Positions 37,907 through 48,151 of a stretch of DNA of 64,000 nucleotides are shown here, one piece after another. Position 1 is the stretch's first letter. Every line of letters starts with the position of its first letter. The stretch is from Desulfovibrio sp. (lineage in GTDB: Bacteria; Desulfobacterota; Desulfovibrionia; Desulfovibrionales; Desulfovibrionaceae), in the NCBI GenBank assembly GCA_031287575.1, contig JAITSV010000076.1, forward strand, positions 62,001 to 126,000, read 5' to 3'. Made by a program: the position numbers and the translations under genes. Under the pieces are notes generated by a model, which had not been told where the DNA came from, made no database searches, and worked only from the letters and a program-made list of their open reading frames with translations.

Positions 37907-38040
37907 GCCTGGGCGGGGGTTGGTCAACTCCTGGGCGGGTGGGCCGCACGGCGAACCCCCCGTCCGCCGTCCCGCCCCGGAGTGGGCGAACGGCCCAAGC
38001 GCACGGGGGGGAACCCATGCGCACGGCCGCGCCCCAAACG

Positions 38041-39576
38041 TCAGCCTGCCATCGCTTCACGTGCGGACGTGCCGTGCCCGCCCACGCAGGCGGGCAGGCG
38101 CACCGCCACCGTGGTGCCCCGGCCCACCTCGCTGGTCAGGGTAACCTCTCCCCCATGCAGACGGGCGATGGCCCGGGCAAGGGTAAGCCCGATGCCCAGC
38201 CCTTCGCGATTGCGCGTCATGTATCCCTGTGCCTGATAAAAGCTTTCGAACACCCGTTCACGCTCCAGCGCGCCGATGCCCATGCCCGTGTCCGCCACTT
38301 CCACCACCACTTCGCGGGCCGCGCAGCGCTGTCCGTCCACCCCGGACGATCCGTCCTGTCCATATGGCCCGTCTGGCGCATTCGGCCCGCCGGGCCCGGC
38401 CATGCCGCGCGGCGGGCGGCAGCGCAGGGTCACCATGCCGCCTTGCCGGTTGAAGCGGATGGCATTGTGCACCACGTGCAGGAACAGTTCACGCAGCAGC
38501 CCTGCGTTGCCGCGCACCATTACCGCCGCCCCGCCCATGGGCATCGGCCCCAGCACCACCCCGTGCGCGGCGGCAAAGGCGGAAAGCTCTTCCAGCACCC
38601 CGGCCAGCACCCGGCATACTTCCACGGGCGCGTCCGCTGCCTCCACGCGGCCACCCTGCACCTCGGCAAAGCGCACCACCTCGCGCACCATGGCGTGCAT
38701 GCGCCGCGCGGCCTGCAACAGGTGGCCCAGCAATTCCTCGGCGTCGGAATCGCCCCTGCGGCGCGCCTCGTCCAGCAGCACGTCGCCCAGCCCCAGGATG
38801 CCATTGAGCGGGGTGCGCATTTCATGCGAGATGATGGCCAGAAAATCCTGCTTCAGATGCTGCACCCGGCGCTGCATGCTGATGTCGTGCAACACCAGCA
38901 CCCGGCCACCGTCGCGCATGGGCGAGGTGGCCACCCGCACCACCCGCCGGGCCACGCCTTCGGGCGAGGGCAGTTCCAGTTCCACCACCCGCGCCCCGTA
39001 CATGTCCTGTCCGGGCGCGTACTGTCCGGGCGCGTACTGTCCGGACATGTACGGCCCGGACGCACCGTCCGCCCCGTGACCGCCCCCCGGCAACACCGCC
39101 GCCGCACCCGCCTCGCCCAGCAATTCCACCAGCGGGCGCCCCTCCAGTTCCGCCGGAGGGCGGTCCAGCATGGCGCAGGCCGCCGTATTCACGGTAACCG
39201 CCACGCCCGCCGCGTCCACCGTAACCATGCCGTCGGCCATGGAATCGATGACCGCGCGCAACCGCTCGTTGACGGCCTGCAATTCCGCGCGCTGGGCCCG
39301 TTCCACGGTATACAGCGCCGCCAGGTCTTCGGCGTAGCGCACCGTCTGCATGGACACCTCGCCGCATTCGGCCAGCCCCGCAGGATCGGGGGGACGAACG
39401 GGCAGGCCGTCCGGCATCTGGACCGCGTCCTGCCCCACGCGCCCGTTGTCGTCGGGGGCGCCCGGACTGGGTCCACGTTCGGCGTCGGGGCGCGCGTCTG
39501 GGCGCGCATCGGGGCGCGCATCGGGGCGCGCATCGGGGCGCATGCCCAGGGATGTCCCATCATGCGCCCCGTTCAT
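38041..39576 (-). CDS. PAS sensor histidine kinase
   Basis: A 511-residue soluble kinase. A leader with five tandem RPDA units (12-base DNA repeat) precedes a coiled-coil, a PAS domain (VIDSMADGMVTVDAAG), the phosphoacceptor IISHEMRTPLNGILG and a HATPase_c domain (NAIRFNRQGG, ADTGMGIGA, GLGIGLTLARAIA). Insertions rich in Gly, Pro and Tyr (YAPGQYAPGQ) interrupt the PAS and ATPase domains. Its ATG overlaps the stop of the single-receiver gene upstream (ATGA), so the two form a unit. Confidence 0.9.
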   Translation of the reverse strand: MNGAHDGTSLGMRPDARPDARPDARPDARPDAERGPSPGAPDDNGRVGQDAVQMPDGLPVRPPDPAGLAECGEVSMQTVRYAEDLAALYTVERAQRAELQAVNERLRAVIDSMADGMVTVDAAGVAVTVNTAACAMLDRPPAELEGRPLVELLGEAGAAAVLPGGGHGADGASGPYMSGQYAPGQYAPGQDMYGARVVELELPSPEGVARRVVRVATSPMRDGGRVLVLHDISMQRRVQHLKQDFLAIISHEMRTPLNGILGLGDVLLDEARRRGDSDAEELLGHLLQAARRMHAMVREVVRFAEVQGGRVEAADAPVEVCRVLAGVLEELSAFAAAHGVVLGPMPMGGAAVMVRGNAGLLRELFLHVVHNAIRFNRQGGMVTLRCRPPRGMAGPGGPNAPDGPYGQDGSSGVDGQRCAAREVVVEVADTGMGIGALERERVFESFYQAQGYMTRNREGLGIGLTLARAIARLHGGEVTLTSEVGRGTTVAVRLPACVGGHGTSAREAMAG

Positions 39577-39938
39577 CCCAGGAATTCCTCTATCTTGCGG
39601 ATCAGCGCCAGCGGGCTGAACGGTTTGGGAAAGTAGTCGTCGGCCCCGGCGCGCAACCCTTCCTCGCGGTCCTGGGTCTGGCCCTTGGCGGTCAGCATGA
39701 TGATCCGGCAGCCCGCCGTGGCCGGGTCGGCCCGGATGCGTCGGGTGGCTTCCAACCCGTCGATCTCGCCGGGCATCATCACGTCCATCAGGATCAGGTC
39801 CGGGCGGTGCAGGCGGGCCATCTCCACTGCCTGCATTCCATTTTCCGCCTGCAATATCTGGTAGTTACCTATTCGCAGCGTGGCCTGCACCAGTTCACGC
39901 ACCTCGTACTGGTCCTCGGCGATGAGTATCCGTTTCAT
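39573..39938 (-). CDS. Single-domain response regulator (CheY-like)
   Basis: A 121-residue receiver without output domain: acidic pair ED near 8-9, acceptor Asp in LILMDVMMPG, TAKG and the Lys in YFPKPFS. The ATG (MKRILIAEDQ) is preceded by AAGGGGG. It lies between the heme-type chemoreceptor gene and a kinase gene that overlaps it, so it may shuttle phosphate between kinases or report to the chemoreceptor pathway. Confidence 0.93.
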   Translation of the reverse strand: MKRILIAEDQYEVRELVQATLRIGNYQILQAENGMQAVEMARLHRPDLILMDVMMPGEIDGLEATRRIRADPATAGCRIIMLTAKGQTQDREEGLRAGADDYFPKPFSPLALIRKIEEFLG

Positions 39939-40013
39939 GACACATCCCCCTTGCGTGCGTCGGAGTCGGGGAGTCGGGCCGGGGGAACGCATGCGGTTCC
40001 GGGCCGACGGGCA

Positions 40014-41822
40014 TCAGTACCGTTCGAAGTCGGCGTCGGACGTGGCCGCCTCGGCAAGATCCAGGGTCACGCCGGGCTGCCCCGCCCTGGCGGGGCGGTC
40101 GCCGTGCAGCCCGCCCTCGGTGAGGGCGGCGTGCGAGTGTCCCCGCTGCGGGCGGCGTATCTCCAGCCCGCCCGTGCGGCTCGCCAGCCCCGACATGCCG
40201 GACTGACCAGACGGCCCCGACCTGACCATGGGCACGGTCAGCCCGGCGCCGCCCGACGGCAGCCGGAAAAATGCCACGGTCTGGGCCAGTTGCGTGGCCT
40301 GACCGGCCAGTTGTTCCGACGTGGCGGCCATCATTTCCGAGGCCGAGGCGTTCTGCTGGATCACCGAATCGAGCTGCTGCACGGCCTTGTTGATCTGCTC
40401 CGCGCCCACGCTCTGCTCCTTGCTGCCCGCCGCGATCTCCTGCACCAGTTCCGCCGTCTTCTGGATGCTGGGCACCAGCGTGCCCAGCATGCTGCCCGCG
40501 CGCTCGGCCAGGGCCACGCTGGACGACGACAACTCGCCGATTTCCGCCGCCGCCGTGCCGCTGCGCTCTGCCAGCTTGCGCACCTCGGAGGCCACCACGG
40601 CAAAGCCCTTGCCGTGCTCGCCCGCACGGGCCGCCTCGATGGCGGCGTTGAGGGCCAGCAGGTTGGTCTGCCGCGCGATTTCCTGCACGATGGATATCTT
40701 TTCCGCGATGGTCTTCATGGCCCGCACGGTCTGGGCCACGGCCGTTCCGCCCTCGCGGGCGTCCTCGGCCGAACGCAGGGCGATACGGTCGGTCTCGGCC
40801 GCGTTCTCGGCATTCTGCTGGATGTTCGAGGTCATCTGTTCCACCGAGGCGGACACCTCTTCCACCGCGCTGGCCTGCTCCGTGGCGCCCTGGGCCATGT
40901 TCACCGCCGTCTCGGACAGTTCGCGGCTGCCGGAGGTGACGCCGTGGGTGGTTTCCATCACCTCGCCGATGACCCGGCGCAGGTTGCCGGTCATGGTGCG
41001 GATGGCTTCGGCCACGCTGCCCACCTCGTCCCGGCTGGTCACTTCGACATCCGCCGTCAGGTCGCCGGAAGCCACCTGACCGGCCACGTCGCGGATACGC
41101 TGGAGCGGCCTTGCGATGGACCGGCTGGCCAGCAGCCACGCGCAGGCCACCACCACCCCCACGATGCCCAGCGCCCAGCCCGCCACGGACAGGGCGGCCA
41201 GACGCACCTGGGCGTTCACCGCGTCCAGCGACGAGACGATCTCGAACGCGCCGTGCACCTCGCCCTCGCGCCAGCCTTCCTTGATGCCGCCCACCACGTC
41301 GCGCTCGCCCTTGGGGTCGCCGTGGCAGAACAGGCATTCACGCGTCAGCCTGATGGCCCGGAAATACCGGATGCGGTCCGCCTCGCGCAGGACCAGCTCC
41401 TGCTGGCCCGAGGACGCAAGCTGCTCCAGCACCCGGCGTTCCGTTTCATTGGGCTCGTTGGCCTGGTTGCGGGGGTGCATCTTGGGCACGCGAAACTCGT
41501 ACCCCAGCTTTTCCGCGTTGACCTTGGCCATCTTGATGGCGGTGATCACCGGCACGGCGTCCACCACCTTGTCGGACGGCAGTTCCGCGAACGGGCGGAT
41601 CAGCCCCCCCTCCAGCTTGTGCGACATCTCGTCGCGCGCGGCCTCGGCCATGAGCACCACGGCCCGGCTCTGCTGCAGGATGGCCTCGTGCGCGCCCTCG
41701 CGAATGTCGCCGATGCGCTGCACGGCCATGACGCCCGCGATGCACACGGGCCCCAGGATGGCGATGGCCATGATCTTGGCCTTGATGCCGAATGCTCCAC
41801 GCCGTTCACGTTCGCCGGTCAT
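40014..41822 (-). CDS. Heme-type methyl-accepting chemotaxis protein (DUF3365/Tll0287-like sensor)
   Basis: A 602-residue chemoreceptor. A first membrane helix (16-34) is followed by an extracytoplasmic domain with [11 protein letters not shown] (heme site 163-167), the hallmark of the DUF3365/Tll0287 heme c fold. A second helix (about 207-227), HAMP and the coiled-coil signalling domain with the tip [20 protein letters not shown] follow. It is of the same general kind as the redox/oxygen receptors of Desulfovibrio with c-type heme. AAGGAG precedes the ATG. No CheR pentapeptide is present. It sits in a run of kinase and receiver genes on the same strand. Confidence 0.93.
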   Translation of the reverse strand: MTGERERRGAFGIKAKIMAIAILGPVCIAGVMAVQRIGDIREGAHEAILQQSRAVVLMAEAARDEMSHKLEGGLIRPFAELPSDKVVDAVPVITAIKMAKVNAEKLGYEFRVPKMHPRNQANEPNETERRVLEQLASSGQQELVLREADRIRYFRAIRLTRECLFCHGDPKGERDVVGGIKEGWREGEVHGAFEIVSSLDAVNAQVRLAALSVAGWALGIVGVVVACAWLLASRSIARPLQRIRDVAGQVASGDLTADVEVTSRDEVGSVAEAIRTMTGNLRRVIGEVMETTHGVTSGSRELSETAVNMAQGATEQASAVEEVSASVEQMTSNIQQNAENAAETDRIALRSAEDAREGGTAVAQTVRAMKTIAEKISIVQEIARQTNLLALNAAIEAARAGEHGKGFAVVASEVRKLAERSGTAAAEIGELSSSSVALAERAGSMLGTLVPSIQKTAELVQEIAAGSKEQSVGAEQINKAVQQLDSVIQQNASASEMMAATSEQLAGQATQLAQTVAFFRLPSGGAGLTVPMVRSGPSGQSGMSGLASRTGGLEIRRPQRGHSHAALTEGGLHGDRPARAGQPGVTLDLAEAATSDADFERY

Positions 41823-41890
41823 GGCGTCTCCTTCGGGGCGCGCGGCCCCATTCGCCAGTTATCCAGTACCCCAGCGGCGGCCATGCCCGC

Positions 41891-44566
41891 TCACGCACCG
41901 CTCGGCCCGGTCGCATCGGTCGCATCGGTCGCATCGGTCGGTCCGGTCGACCCGGTCGGCAGCGTGAAGCGCACCGTGGTGCCCACGTCCTTGGCGCTTT
42001 CCACCACCACCTCGCCGCCATGCGCCTCGATGAGATACTTCACGATGCTCATGCCCAGGCCCGTGCCGGGTATGCCGGTATTCGAGGCGTCGCCCCGATA
42101 GAACTTCTCGAACACCCGCGAAAGCTGTTCCGGGCTCATGCCCATGCCGTTGTCGCGCACGCTGATCTCGTGCGCGTCCCGGCCGGGCCGCAGCCGCACC
42201 TCCACCACGCCGCCGCCGGGGGAATACTTGACGGCGTTGCTCAGCACGTTGTCGAGCACCTGGGCCACCTTGTCCGCGTCCACCACGGCGGGCACCGGTG
42301 TTTCCGGCAGCAGCAGCCGGAACGAATGGCGACGCGTGCCCACGATGTGCGCGGCCACCTTGCGGCGGATCAGCGCCACCAGGTCGCAGGGCCTGCGCTT
42401 GAGGCTGAAACCCTGGCCCATCTCGATGCGGGAAATGTCCAGCAGGTCCGCCACGATGCCGGTGACCAGCGTGGCCTGCTCGTTGATGTAGCCAAGGTAC
42501 TGGCGCTGCTCCACGGGGGGGATGTCGTCCCCGGTGACCAGCAGTTCCGAAAACCCCAGGATGGTGGTGAGCGGGGTGCGCAACTCGTGCGCGGCGGTGG
42601 TCAGGAACTCGTTCTTCATGCGGTCCAGCTCGCGCTCGCTGGTCACGTCGTGCAGCACGGTGACCACGCCGGTCCGCCCGCCGCCCGCGTCGCGCACCTC
42701 CGAGGTGCTGGCCGTGTAGTGATGCACGCCGCCCGCTTCCGTGGGGCGCGAAAAGCCGAACTGGCAGGGCGCGCCGCCCATGGTGTCGTCCAGACAGTGC
42801 ACCAGCCGCTTGCGCAGGGGATCGTCCTCGATGAGATCCGCCACCCCCTCGCCCATGAGGTCGCCGGGGGCGGCAAGACCCAGGATGTCCTCGGCCGCCG
42901 GATTGGTCAGCACCACCCGGTGGTCGGGGTCGGTGACCAGCAGCCCCTCGGATACGGAGCGCAGGATGAGGTCGATCTTCTCGCGATGCGATTCCGCCGT
43001 GCGCAGGGCCAGTTCCAGGTCTCGGGTGCGTTCCAGCACCATGTTCTCGAGCCGGGCGCGGTACCCCTGCAACTCCGCCTCGGCGGCGCGACGCTCGCTG
43101 ATGTCCTCCAGCATGCCCACGGCGTATTGCAGGTCGCCCTTGCGCCCCCGGATGGCCGCCACGGCCAGCCGTACGGGAAAGACCGTGCCGTCGCGCCGCA
43201 AATGCTGCGTTTCCAGAAAAAAGCCGTTGCGCTCGCCCCGGTGCAGTTCCGCGAACAGGGCGCGCACGTCGCCCGCCTCGTGGCCGTGCACCAGCTCCGA
43301 AAAGTGCCCCAGGGGCAGTTCCGCCGTGGCAAAGCCGTGCAACACGTTGAACAGGCGGTTGGTCTTGACGAGGCTGCCGTCCTGATCCGAGATGAACACC
43401 CCCAGGGGGGCATGCTCGAACACGGCGCGAAAACGCGCCTCGCTCTGCTGCAACGCCTCTTCCTGCTTGCGGCGCCGACTGACGTCGCGCCCGATGCCGA
43501 AGACCAGCACCTTGTCGCCGTCGCGCACGGGCACGGAAACCGACTCTATCCAGTTCTCGCGCCCGTCGGGCCGCAGCCACGAATACACGGCGCTCTGCGG
43601 ACCGCGCAGCCCGCCGTCGTCACGGAAAGGATCGAGGGCCTTGCGCCCGCCCAGGAACACCTGCAGCTGGCGCACGTCGTCCATGTCACGCAGGTCGTCG
43701 CGGGTGCGTCCGGCCATGCGCTCGTAGCCCCGGTTGCAGTCCACCAGCCGGGGGGCGCTGCCGTCATCGCGGTGTTCGTAGACGGAAATGCCGTCCAGCG
43801 AATGCTCAAAAATGGTGCGGTAGCGCAGTTCGGCCTCGCGCAGGGCACGCTCCGCCAGGCGCTGGGCGGTGATGTCGCGCAGGGACACCAGGGTTGCCGG
43901 GCCGTCGTCCCAGGTCACCGGGGCGGTGCGCACCTCCACCAGGCAGGGATTGTCACTGTCGCCGCACAGGTCCAGTTCGTCATCGCGCACCGGCACCGGC
44001 GAAGGCTGCCCCAGCATGTCCGACAACTCGGGCAGATCCGGCCGTTCGCGCCCCAGCATGGTCAGCGCCGCCGGATTGGCGAAACGCACCAGGGCATCGG
44101 CATCCACCACCAGCATGCCGTCCGGATTGGCGCTGATGATGGTTTCCAGCCTCTGACGGTGCTGGCGCAGCGTGCCCTCCGCCCGCTTGCGGTCGATGGC
44201 GTAGCGGATGGTGCGGACGATGAGCCCCTCGGCCACCTCGCCCTTGCGCAGGTAGTCCTGGGCGCCGCGCGCCACGGCCTCTTCGGCGAAGCTGGGGCTG
44301 GAAAGCCCGGTCAGCACGATGACGGGCAACTCCGGCGCGTGCGAAACCAGGCTGCCCAGGGTGTCCCAGCCCTGGCTGTCGGGCAGGCTGAGGTCCAGCA
44401 AAGCCACGTCGAATGCGCCGCCGTCCAGCAAGGCAAGGCCCTCGGCCAGCGTTTCCGCCCGTTCGATGGCATGCCGCAGGCCCGACCCGGCAAGCAGCAG
44501 GCGGAACAGCCTGGCGTCGCCGGGGTCGTCCTCGAACAGCAGTATGCGTACCTGCCCCTGGTCCAT
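41891..44566 (-). CDS. REC-multiPAS sensor histidine kinase
   Basis: An 891-residue soluble kinase. The receiver (1-125, acceptor in LLDLSLPDS) is followed by four PAS domains (openings ETIISANPDGMLVV, TIFEHSLDGISVY, AVFEHAPLGVFIS, ILRSVSEGLLVT). The phosphoacceptor is TAAHELRTPLTTILG and the HATPase_c domain has NVLSNAVKYSPGG, DNGMGMSPE and GTGLGMSIVKYL. The C-terminus ends in three TDA units from a 9-base tandem repeat. GGAGG precedes the ATG. It probably integrates several cytoplasmic signals and takes phosphate at its receiver from another kinase of this cluster. Confidence 0.92.
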   Translation of the reverse strand: MDQGQVRILLFEDDPGDARLFRLLLAGSGLRHAIERAETLAEGLALLDGGAFDVALLDLSLPDSQGWDTLGSLVSHAPELPVIVLTGLSSPSFAEEAVARGAQDYLRKGEVAEGLIVRTIRYAIDRKRAEGTLRQHRQRLETIISANPDGMLVVDADALVRFANPAALTMLGRERPDLPELSDMLGQPSPVPVRDDELDLCGDSDNPCLVEVRTAPVTWDDGPATLVSLRDITAQRLAERALREAELRYRTIFEHSLDGISVYEHRDDGSAPRLVDCNRGYERMAGRTRDDLRDMDDVRQLQVFLGGRKALDPFRDDGGLRGPQSAVYSWLRPDGRENWIESVSVPVRDGDKVLVFGIGRDVSRRRKQEEALQQSEARFRAVFEHAPLGVFISDQDGSLVKTNRLFNVLHGFATAELPLGHFSELVHGHEAGDVRALFAELHRGERNGFFLETQHLRRDGTVFPVRLAVAAIRGRKGDLQYAVGMLEDISERRAAEAELQGYRARLENMVLERTRDLELALRTAESHREKIDLILRSVSEGLLVTDPDHRVVLTNPAAEDILGLAAPGDLMGEGVADLIEDDPLRKRLVHCLDDTMGGAPCQFGFSRPTEAGGVHHYTASTSEVRDAGGGRTGVVTVLHDVTSERELDRMKNEFLTTAAHELRTPLTTILGFSELLVTGDDIPPVEQRQYLGYINEQATLVTGIVADLLDISRIEMGQGFSLKRRPCDLVALIRRKVAAHIVGTRRHSFRLLLPETPVPAVVDADKVAQVLDNVLSNAVKYSPGGGVVEVRLRPGRDAHEISVRDNGMGMSPEQLSRVFEKFYRGDASNTGIPGTGLGMSIVKYLIEAHGGEVVVESAKDVGTTVRFTLPTGSTGPTDATDATDATGPSGA

Positions 44567-44688
44567 TATGCCTCCGGGTGATTCCGGGGGTTACCCTGAT
44601 GGTGCTCCGGCGTGCGTGGCGCACACGCCGCGGGCCGGCCGACAGACGCGACAGGCAAGGCCGCCCGCTCCGCCATGCCGCCCCGCCT

Positions 44689-45141
44689 TCAATCCCCCTT
44701 CACCGGCAGGGTCACTATGCCCATCCAGAAATGCTCGATCTGCCCCACCACCTCCAGGAACTGCTCCCAGCCCACGGGTTTGGTGATGTAGCAGTTGGCG
44801 TTGAGGTCGTAGGCGTTCAGAATGTCGCGTTCCTGACGCGAGGTGGTCAGCACCACCACCGGGATGGAACGCAGGTCCGGCGTGCTCTTGATCTCTTCCA
44901 GCACCTCGCGCCCGTTCTTGCGCGGCAGGTTCAGGTCCAGCAGCACCAGGTCCGGACGGGGCGCTTCGGCGTACTGGCCCTCGCGCCGCAAAAAGGACAT
45001 GGCCTCCTCGCCGTCCTCCACCACGAACAGCCGGTTGGACACGCGGTTTCCTTTCAGCGCCTCGCGCGTCAGGCGCACGTCGCCGGGGTCGTCCTCCACC
45101 AGCAGGATGTCGATGAGTCTTGCCTGATGCGTGCCGCTCAT
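44689..45141 (-). CDS. Single-domain response regulator (Rcp1/CheY-like)
   Basis: A 150-residue receiver of the Rcp1 type: [15 protein letters not shown] opening, acceptor in [26 protein letters not shown] and Lys in [11 protein letters not shown]. This subclass usually partners phytochrome-like or multi-PAS kinases. It lies between two kinase genes on the same strand and has no output domain. Confidence 0.94.
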   Translation of the reverse strand: MSGTHQARLIDILLVEDDPGDVRLTREALKGNRVSNRLFVVEDGEEAMSFLRREGQYAEAPRPDLVLLDLNLPRKNGREVLEEIKSTPDLRSIPVVVLTTSRQERDILNAYDLNANCYITKPVGWEQFLEVVGQIEHFWMGIVTLPVKGD

Positions 45142-45197
45142 GTCTCTCTCCCGTGCAGTCTTGTTCGGTTGGCGAAACCCGTTGGCGGTGGCTGCGG

Positions 45198-47501
45198 TCA
45201 GGGCTGGGCCTGCCTGCCCTGCCCGTCATGCCCGCCTTGCCCGTCATGCATGTCTGGCCTGGCTGCCCTGGCAAATCTGTCCGGAATCACGAACCGGAAC
45301 GTGCTGCCCCTGCCCGGCGCCGATTCCACGGCGATGGTGCCGCCGTGCCGCTCCACGATCTTCTTGCATACCGCAAGGCCTATGCCGGTTCCCGGATAGC
45401 GGCCCGGCCCGTGCAGCCGCTGGAACACCCGGAAGATGCGCTCGAAATGCTCGGGCTTCATGCCGATGCCGTTGTCGCGCACGTGAAATACCCACGCGCC
45501 GCCGGGATGACCGCCCTCCGTGGCCCGCTCCGCCCCGATGGAAATGCTCGGGGCCGCCTCCGACCGGTATTTCACCGCGTTGCCCAGCAGGTTGCGCAAC
45601 AGTTGCTCCATCTGTACCCGGTCGGCCCGGATCATGGGCAGCGGTCCCCGTTCCACCGTGGCCCCGGCTTCCTCGAACAGCAGGCCAAGATCCGAGAGCA
45701 CGGTGTCGACCACCTTCTCCATGTCCGTGTCCTCGAACTCGCGCCCTTGCGTGCTGACCCGCGAATAGGCCAGCAGATCCTCGATCATGTCCTTCATGCG
45801 GCGGGCGGCATCCACGGCAAAGGCGATGAACTCGTCGGCATCGCTGTCCAGCCGCCCCACGTAGCGCTTGGCCAGCAGATCGAGAAAACTTGCGATCTTG
45901 CGCAGCGGCTCCTGCAAGTCGTGCGAGGCGATGTAGGCGAACTGCTCCAGTTCCGCATTGGAGCGGCGCAGTTCTTCGGCCTGGCGCTCCAGATACAGTT
46001 CCGCCTCCTTGCGCTGGGTCACGTCGCGGCCGGACACGTAGACCAGCCCTTCTTCCGGCAACGCCACGGACGTCCAGGCAAGCCAGCGGTACACCCCGTC
46101 CTTGCAGCGGAAGCGGTTCTCCACCGGGGTGGCCGCCACGCCCGCGAGTCCGTTCGTACCGCTCACCAGCAGCGGCTGGCTTGCATTGTGGTCATCCGGG
46201 TGCACGAAATCCAGAAACGGGTGCCCGGTCACTTCTTCCGCCAAAAAACCGAACAGCCGCACCCAGGCCGGGTTCACCCGGCGCAGGGCTCCCTGATGGG
46301 TGACGATGGCCACCGGATCCAGCGACAGGGCGAAGAAGCGCTCCGCCTCCTGCTCGGCCCGCTGCCTGCTGATGGCCTCGCGCAGCATGGATGCCCGCGC
46401 CTCGCGCGTGGCCACGGTGCCCGCCTCCACGTCGCGGCGCAGGCGCACCGTGCGCGACAGCAGCACCACCGAGGCCCCCAGGAACACGGTCAGCAGCGCA
46501 AAGGCCACACCGACCAGCAACAGTTCCTGGTCGGTATAGCGTGACAGCACGTTGCCGCCGAACCAGCGGCGGTACAGCGTGTCGTATTCGCCAGAGGCGC
46601 GCACCTTGACGAGGGCCTCGTTCAATACCGCGACAAGGGGCGTGTTGCCCTTGGCCGTGCCGAACGAAAACCGCAACGTGCGCAACGGCTGGCCGGAAGG
46701 TTGCAGCGGGGCGTCCGTGGGCAGGCGGCGGATGATGTGCTCCACCACGGGTTCCGGGGCCACCAGGGCGTCGGCCCGCCCCCAGGCCACGGCCATCACC
46801 GCGTCCAGCGGGGTGGTCACCGGCAGCAGGCGCTGGCCCGGCATGGCCCGCAGGTACTGGTGGCTGGCGTGGCCTTCCACCACGGACACCAGCAGCCCGG
46901 CAAGGTCGGCCACGCCGCGCGGGTGCGCGCCGCCGTCGCGCCGCACGTAGATGCGCTCGGCCACTTCCACGCCGGGTTCGCTGAACTCCAACTGTGTCTG
47001 GCGCTCCGGCGTTTCCGCCACCAGGGCCAGCACGTCCACCTTGCCCTCGACCAGGTCGCTCCGCAGGACCAGGCCGCTGTCGTCGGCGTGGAACACCGCC
47101 CTGCGGCCAGCCGCCCGGGCCACGGCCTCGGACAGGTCGCGCGCGAAGCCCGCGGGCACCCCCTCCACCATGTAGCTGAGCGGCGGATAGGTGGTCAGCA
47201 GGCCGATGCCCAGTTCCGGGGCGTCGGGCGGCAGCCCGTCGCCGGGCCGCATGGCCGCCCCCGGAGCGGATGGCGATGGCGCACTGGCATGCCGCCAGTT
47301 GTCCTCCGCCGCCCATGCGATCCCCGCCGGAGCATGCACCGCCCTGCCAGGCCAACCATCAAGCCCGCCGAGGCCCTGCGGCAGCAGCAGCAACAGCAAC
47401 ACCGGCACGGCGGCCAGCGCGCACAGCGCCCGCCGCCCCGCCATGCCCGCACAACGGGCCGGGCCGGGCCGGGCACTTCGTCGCCGCCACCCCGGCGCCA
47501 T
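45198..47501 (-). CDS. Sensor histidine kinase with periplasmic solute-binding domain
   Basis: A 767-residue membrane kinase. After an export/anchor helix ([15 protein letters not shown]), residues of about 90-320 form an SBP_bac_3-like amino-acid-binding-type domain ([46 protein letters not shown]). A membrane helix ([22 protein letters not shown]), a PAS domain, the phosphoacceptor [17 protein letters not shown] and a HATPase_c domain ([32 protein letters not shown]) follow. It resembles BvgS/EvgS-like periplasmic sensing. The start at 47501 has GGGGGAA; a start seven codons upstream is possible. The stop of the CII-like gene lies 23 bases before it. Confidence 0.9.
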   Translation of the reverse strand: MAPGWRRRSARPGPARCAGMAGRRALCALAAVPVLLLLLLPQGLGGLDGWPGRAVHAPAGIAWAAEDNWRHASAPSPSAPGAAMRPGDGLPPDAPELGIGLLTTYPPLSYMVEGVPAGFARDLSEAVARAAGRRAVFHADDSGLVLRSDLVEGKVDVLALVAETPERQTQLEFSEPGVEVAERIYVRRDGGAHPRGVADLAGLLVSVVEGHASHQYLRAMPGQRLLPVTTPLDAVMAVAWGRADALVAPEPVVEHIIRRLPTDAPLQPSGQPLRTLRFSFGTAKGNTPLVAVLNEALVKVRASGEYDTLYRRWFGGNVLSRYTDQELLLVGVAFALLTVFLGASVVLLSRTVRLRRDVEAGTVATREARASMLREAISRQRAEQEAERFFALSLDPVAIVTHQGALRRVNPAWVRLFGFLAEEVTGHPFLDFVHPDDHNASQPLLVSGTNGLAGVAATPVENRFRCKDGVYRWLAWTSVALPEEGLVYVSGRDVTQRKEAELYLERQAEELRRSNAELEQFAYIASHDLQEPLRKIASFLDLLAKRYVGRLDSDADEFIAFAVDAARRMKDMIEDLLAYSRVSTQGREFEDTDMEKVVDTVLSDLGLLFEEAGATVERGPLPMIRADRVQMEQLLRNLLGNAVKYRSEAAPSISIGAERATEGGHPGGAWVFHVRDNGIGMKPEHFERIFRVFQRLHGPGRYPGTGIGLAVCKKIVERHGGTIAVESAPGRGSTFRFVIPDRFARAARPDMHDGQGGHDGQGRQAQP

Positions 47502-47524
47502 GTCGTTCCCCCGGGACGGCATGC

Positions 47525-47812
47525 CTACCGTCCCGGGTGTGCCCCGTGGCCGGGGTCCTCCTCGCCACCATCCACCGGAGCCAGCCGGTAGCCCAGTTCC
47601 TGCGCTATCTGCTCCAGCGGCGTCACGTCGCGGGTGGTGCGCAGTATCTGGAAAAACGTTTCCACACCCAGCTTCGCCCCAAGGTCGAACGGGTTCAGTT
47701 CGCGCATCAGGGTGGGATAGGGCTTGCCAATGGTGCGCGCCACTTCGCGCGCCTGGCTTCTGCTGCTGAGCACCGCCCCCTGCACCATTCTGGTGATCCA
47801 CTTCTCCGACAT
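47525..47812 (-). CDS. Phage CII-like (CP76 family) regulatory protein
   Basis: A 95-residue DNA-binding-type protein. VLSSRSQAREVARTIGKPYPTLMRELNPFDLGAKLGVETFFQIL, then DVTPLEQIAQELGYRL, match the Phage_CP76 family, whose members resemble CII-type lysogeny regulators. AGGAGG precedes the ATG. No other phage gene is nearby; it heads a run of signalling genes on the minus strand, so it has probably been recruited as a chromosomal regulator. A perfect 17-base palindrome lies about 190 bases upstream. Confidence 0.8.
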   Translation of the reverse strand: MSEKWITRMVQGAVLSSRSQAREVARTIGKPYPTLMRELNPFDLGAKLGVETFFQILRTTRDVTPLEQIAQELGYRLAPVDGGEEDPGHGAHPGR

Positions 47813-47995
47813 GTTCCCTCCTGCGGCCGTCATCGACCAGCCTGCCGGGGGAATATCAAGAATCATGCCGGAGCATGGACCGGAGCAAGCGGACACTCCA
47901 CCCGTTTCCACTTCTGCAACATATTGTTTCTACTATGGTTGCTCTTTTCGACGGAGGACGCTATCACAAACGCTGTATCCGGAGATGAGATTCAC

Positions 47996-48012
47996 GTCTC
48001 ACGATGTGAGAC
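47996..48012. promoter_or_regulatory. Perfect palindrome GTCTCAC-GAT-GTGAGAC, candidate operator
   Basis: Seven-base arms with a three-base centre lie in the region between the CII-like gene and the divergent hybrid kinase. GATGAGA/GATGAGAC half-site-like strings occur on both sides. It is well placed to control either gene; the binding protein is unknown, with the CII-like protein the first candidate. Confidence 0.5.
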
Positions 48013-48151
48013 TGCATATCGTCCGATGAGACAACCCCTATTCCCTGCCGCGTCGCCAGACATGCCCGCCATGCCGGGCACCAGCCGACTCCGGGCGGAC
48101 AGGGCAAAAGGGCGCCGGGCGGGCACCCGGCCATCCGCGAGGTTCCTCACC

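Noticed and set aside
47525..47812. Prophage remnant around the CII-like gene
   Set aside because: No integrase, structural or lysis gene, no attachment repeats, and base composition like the neighbours.
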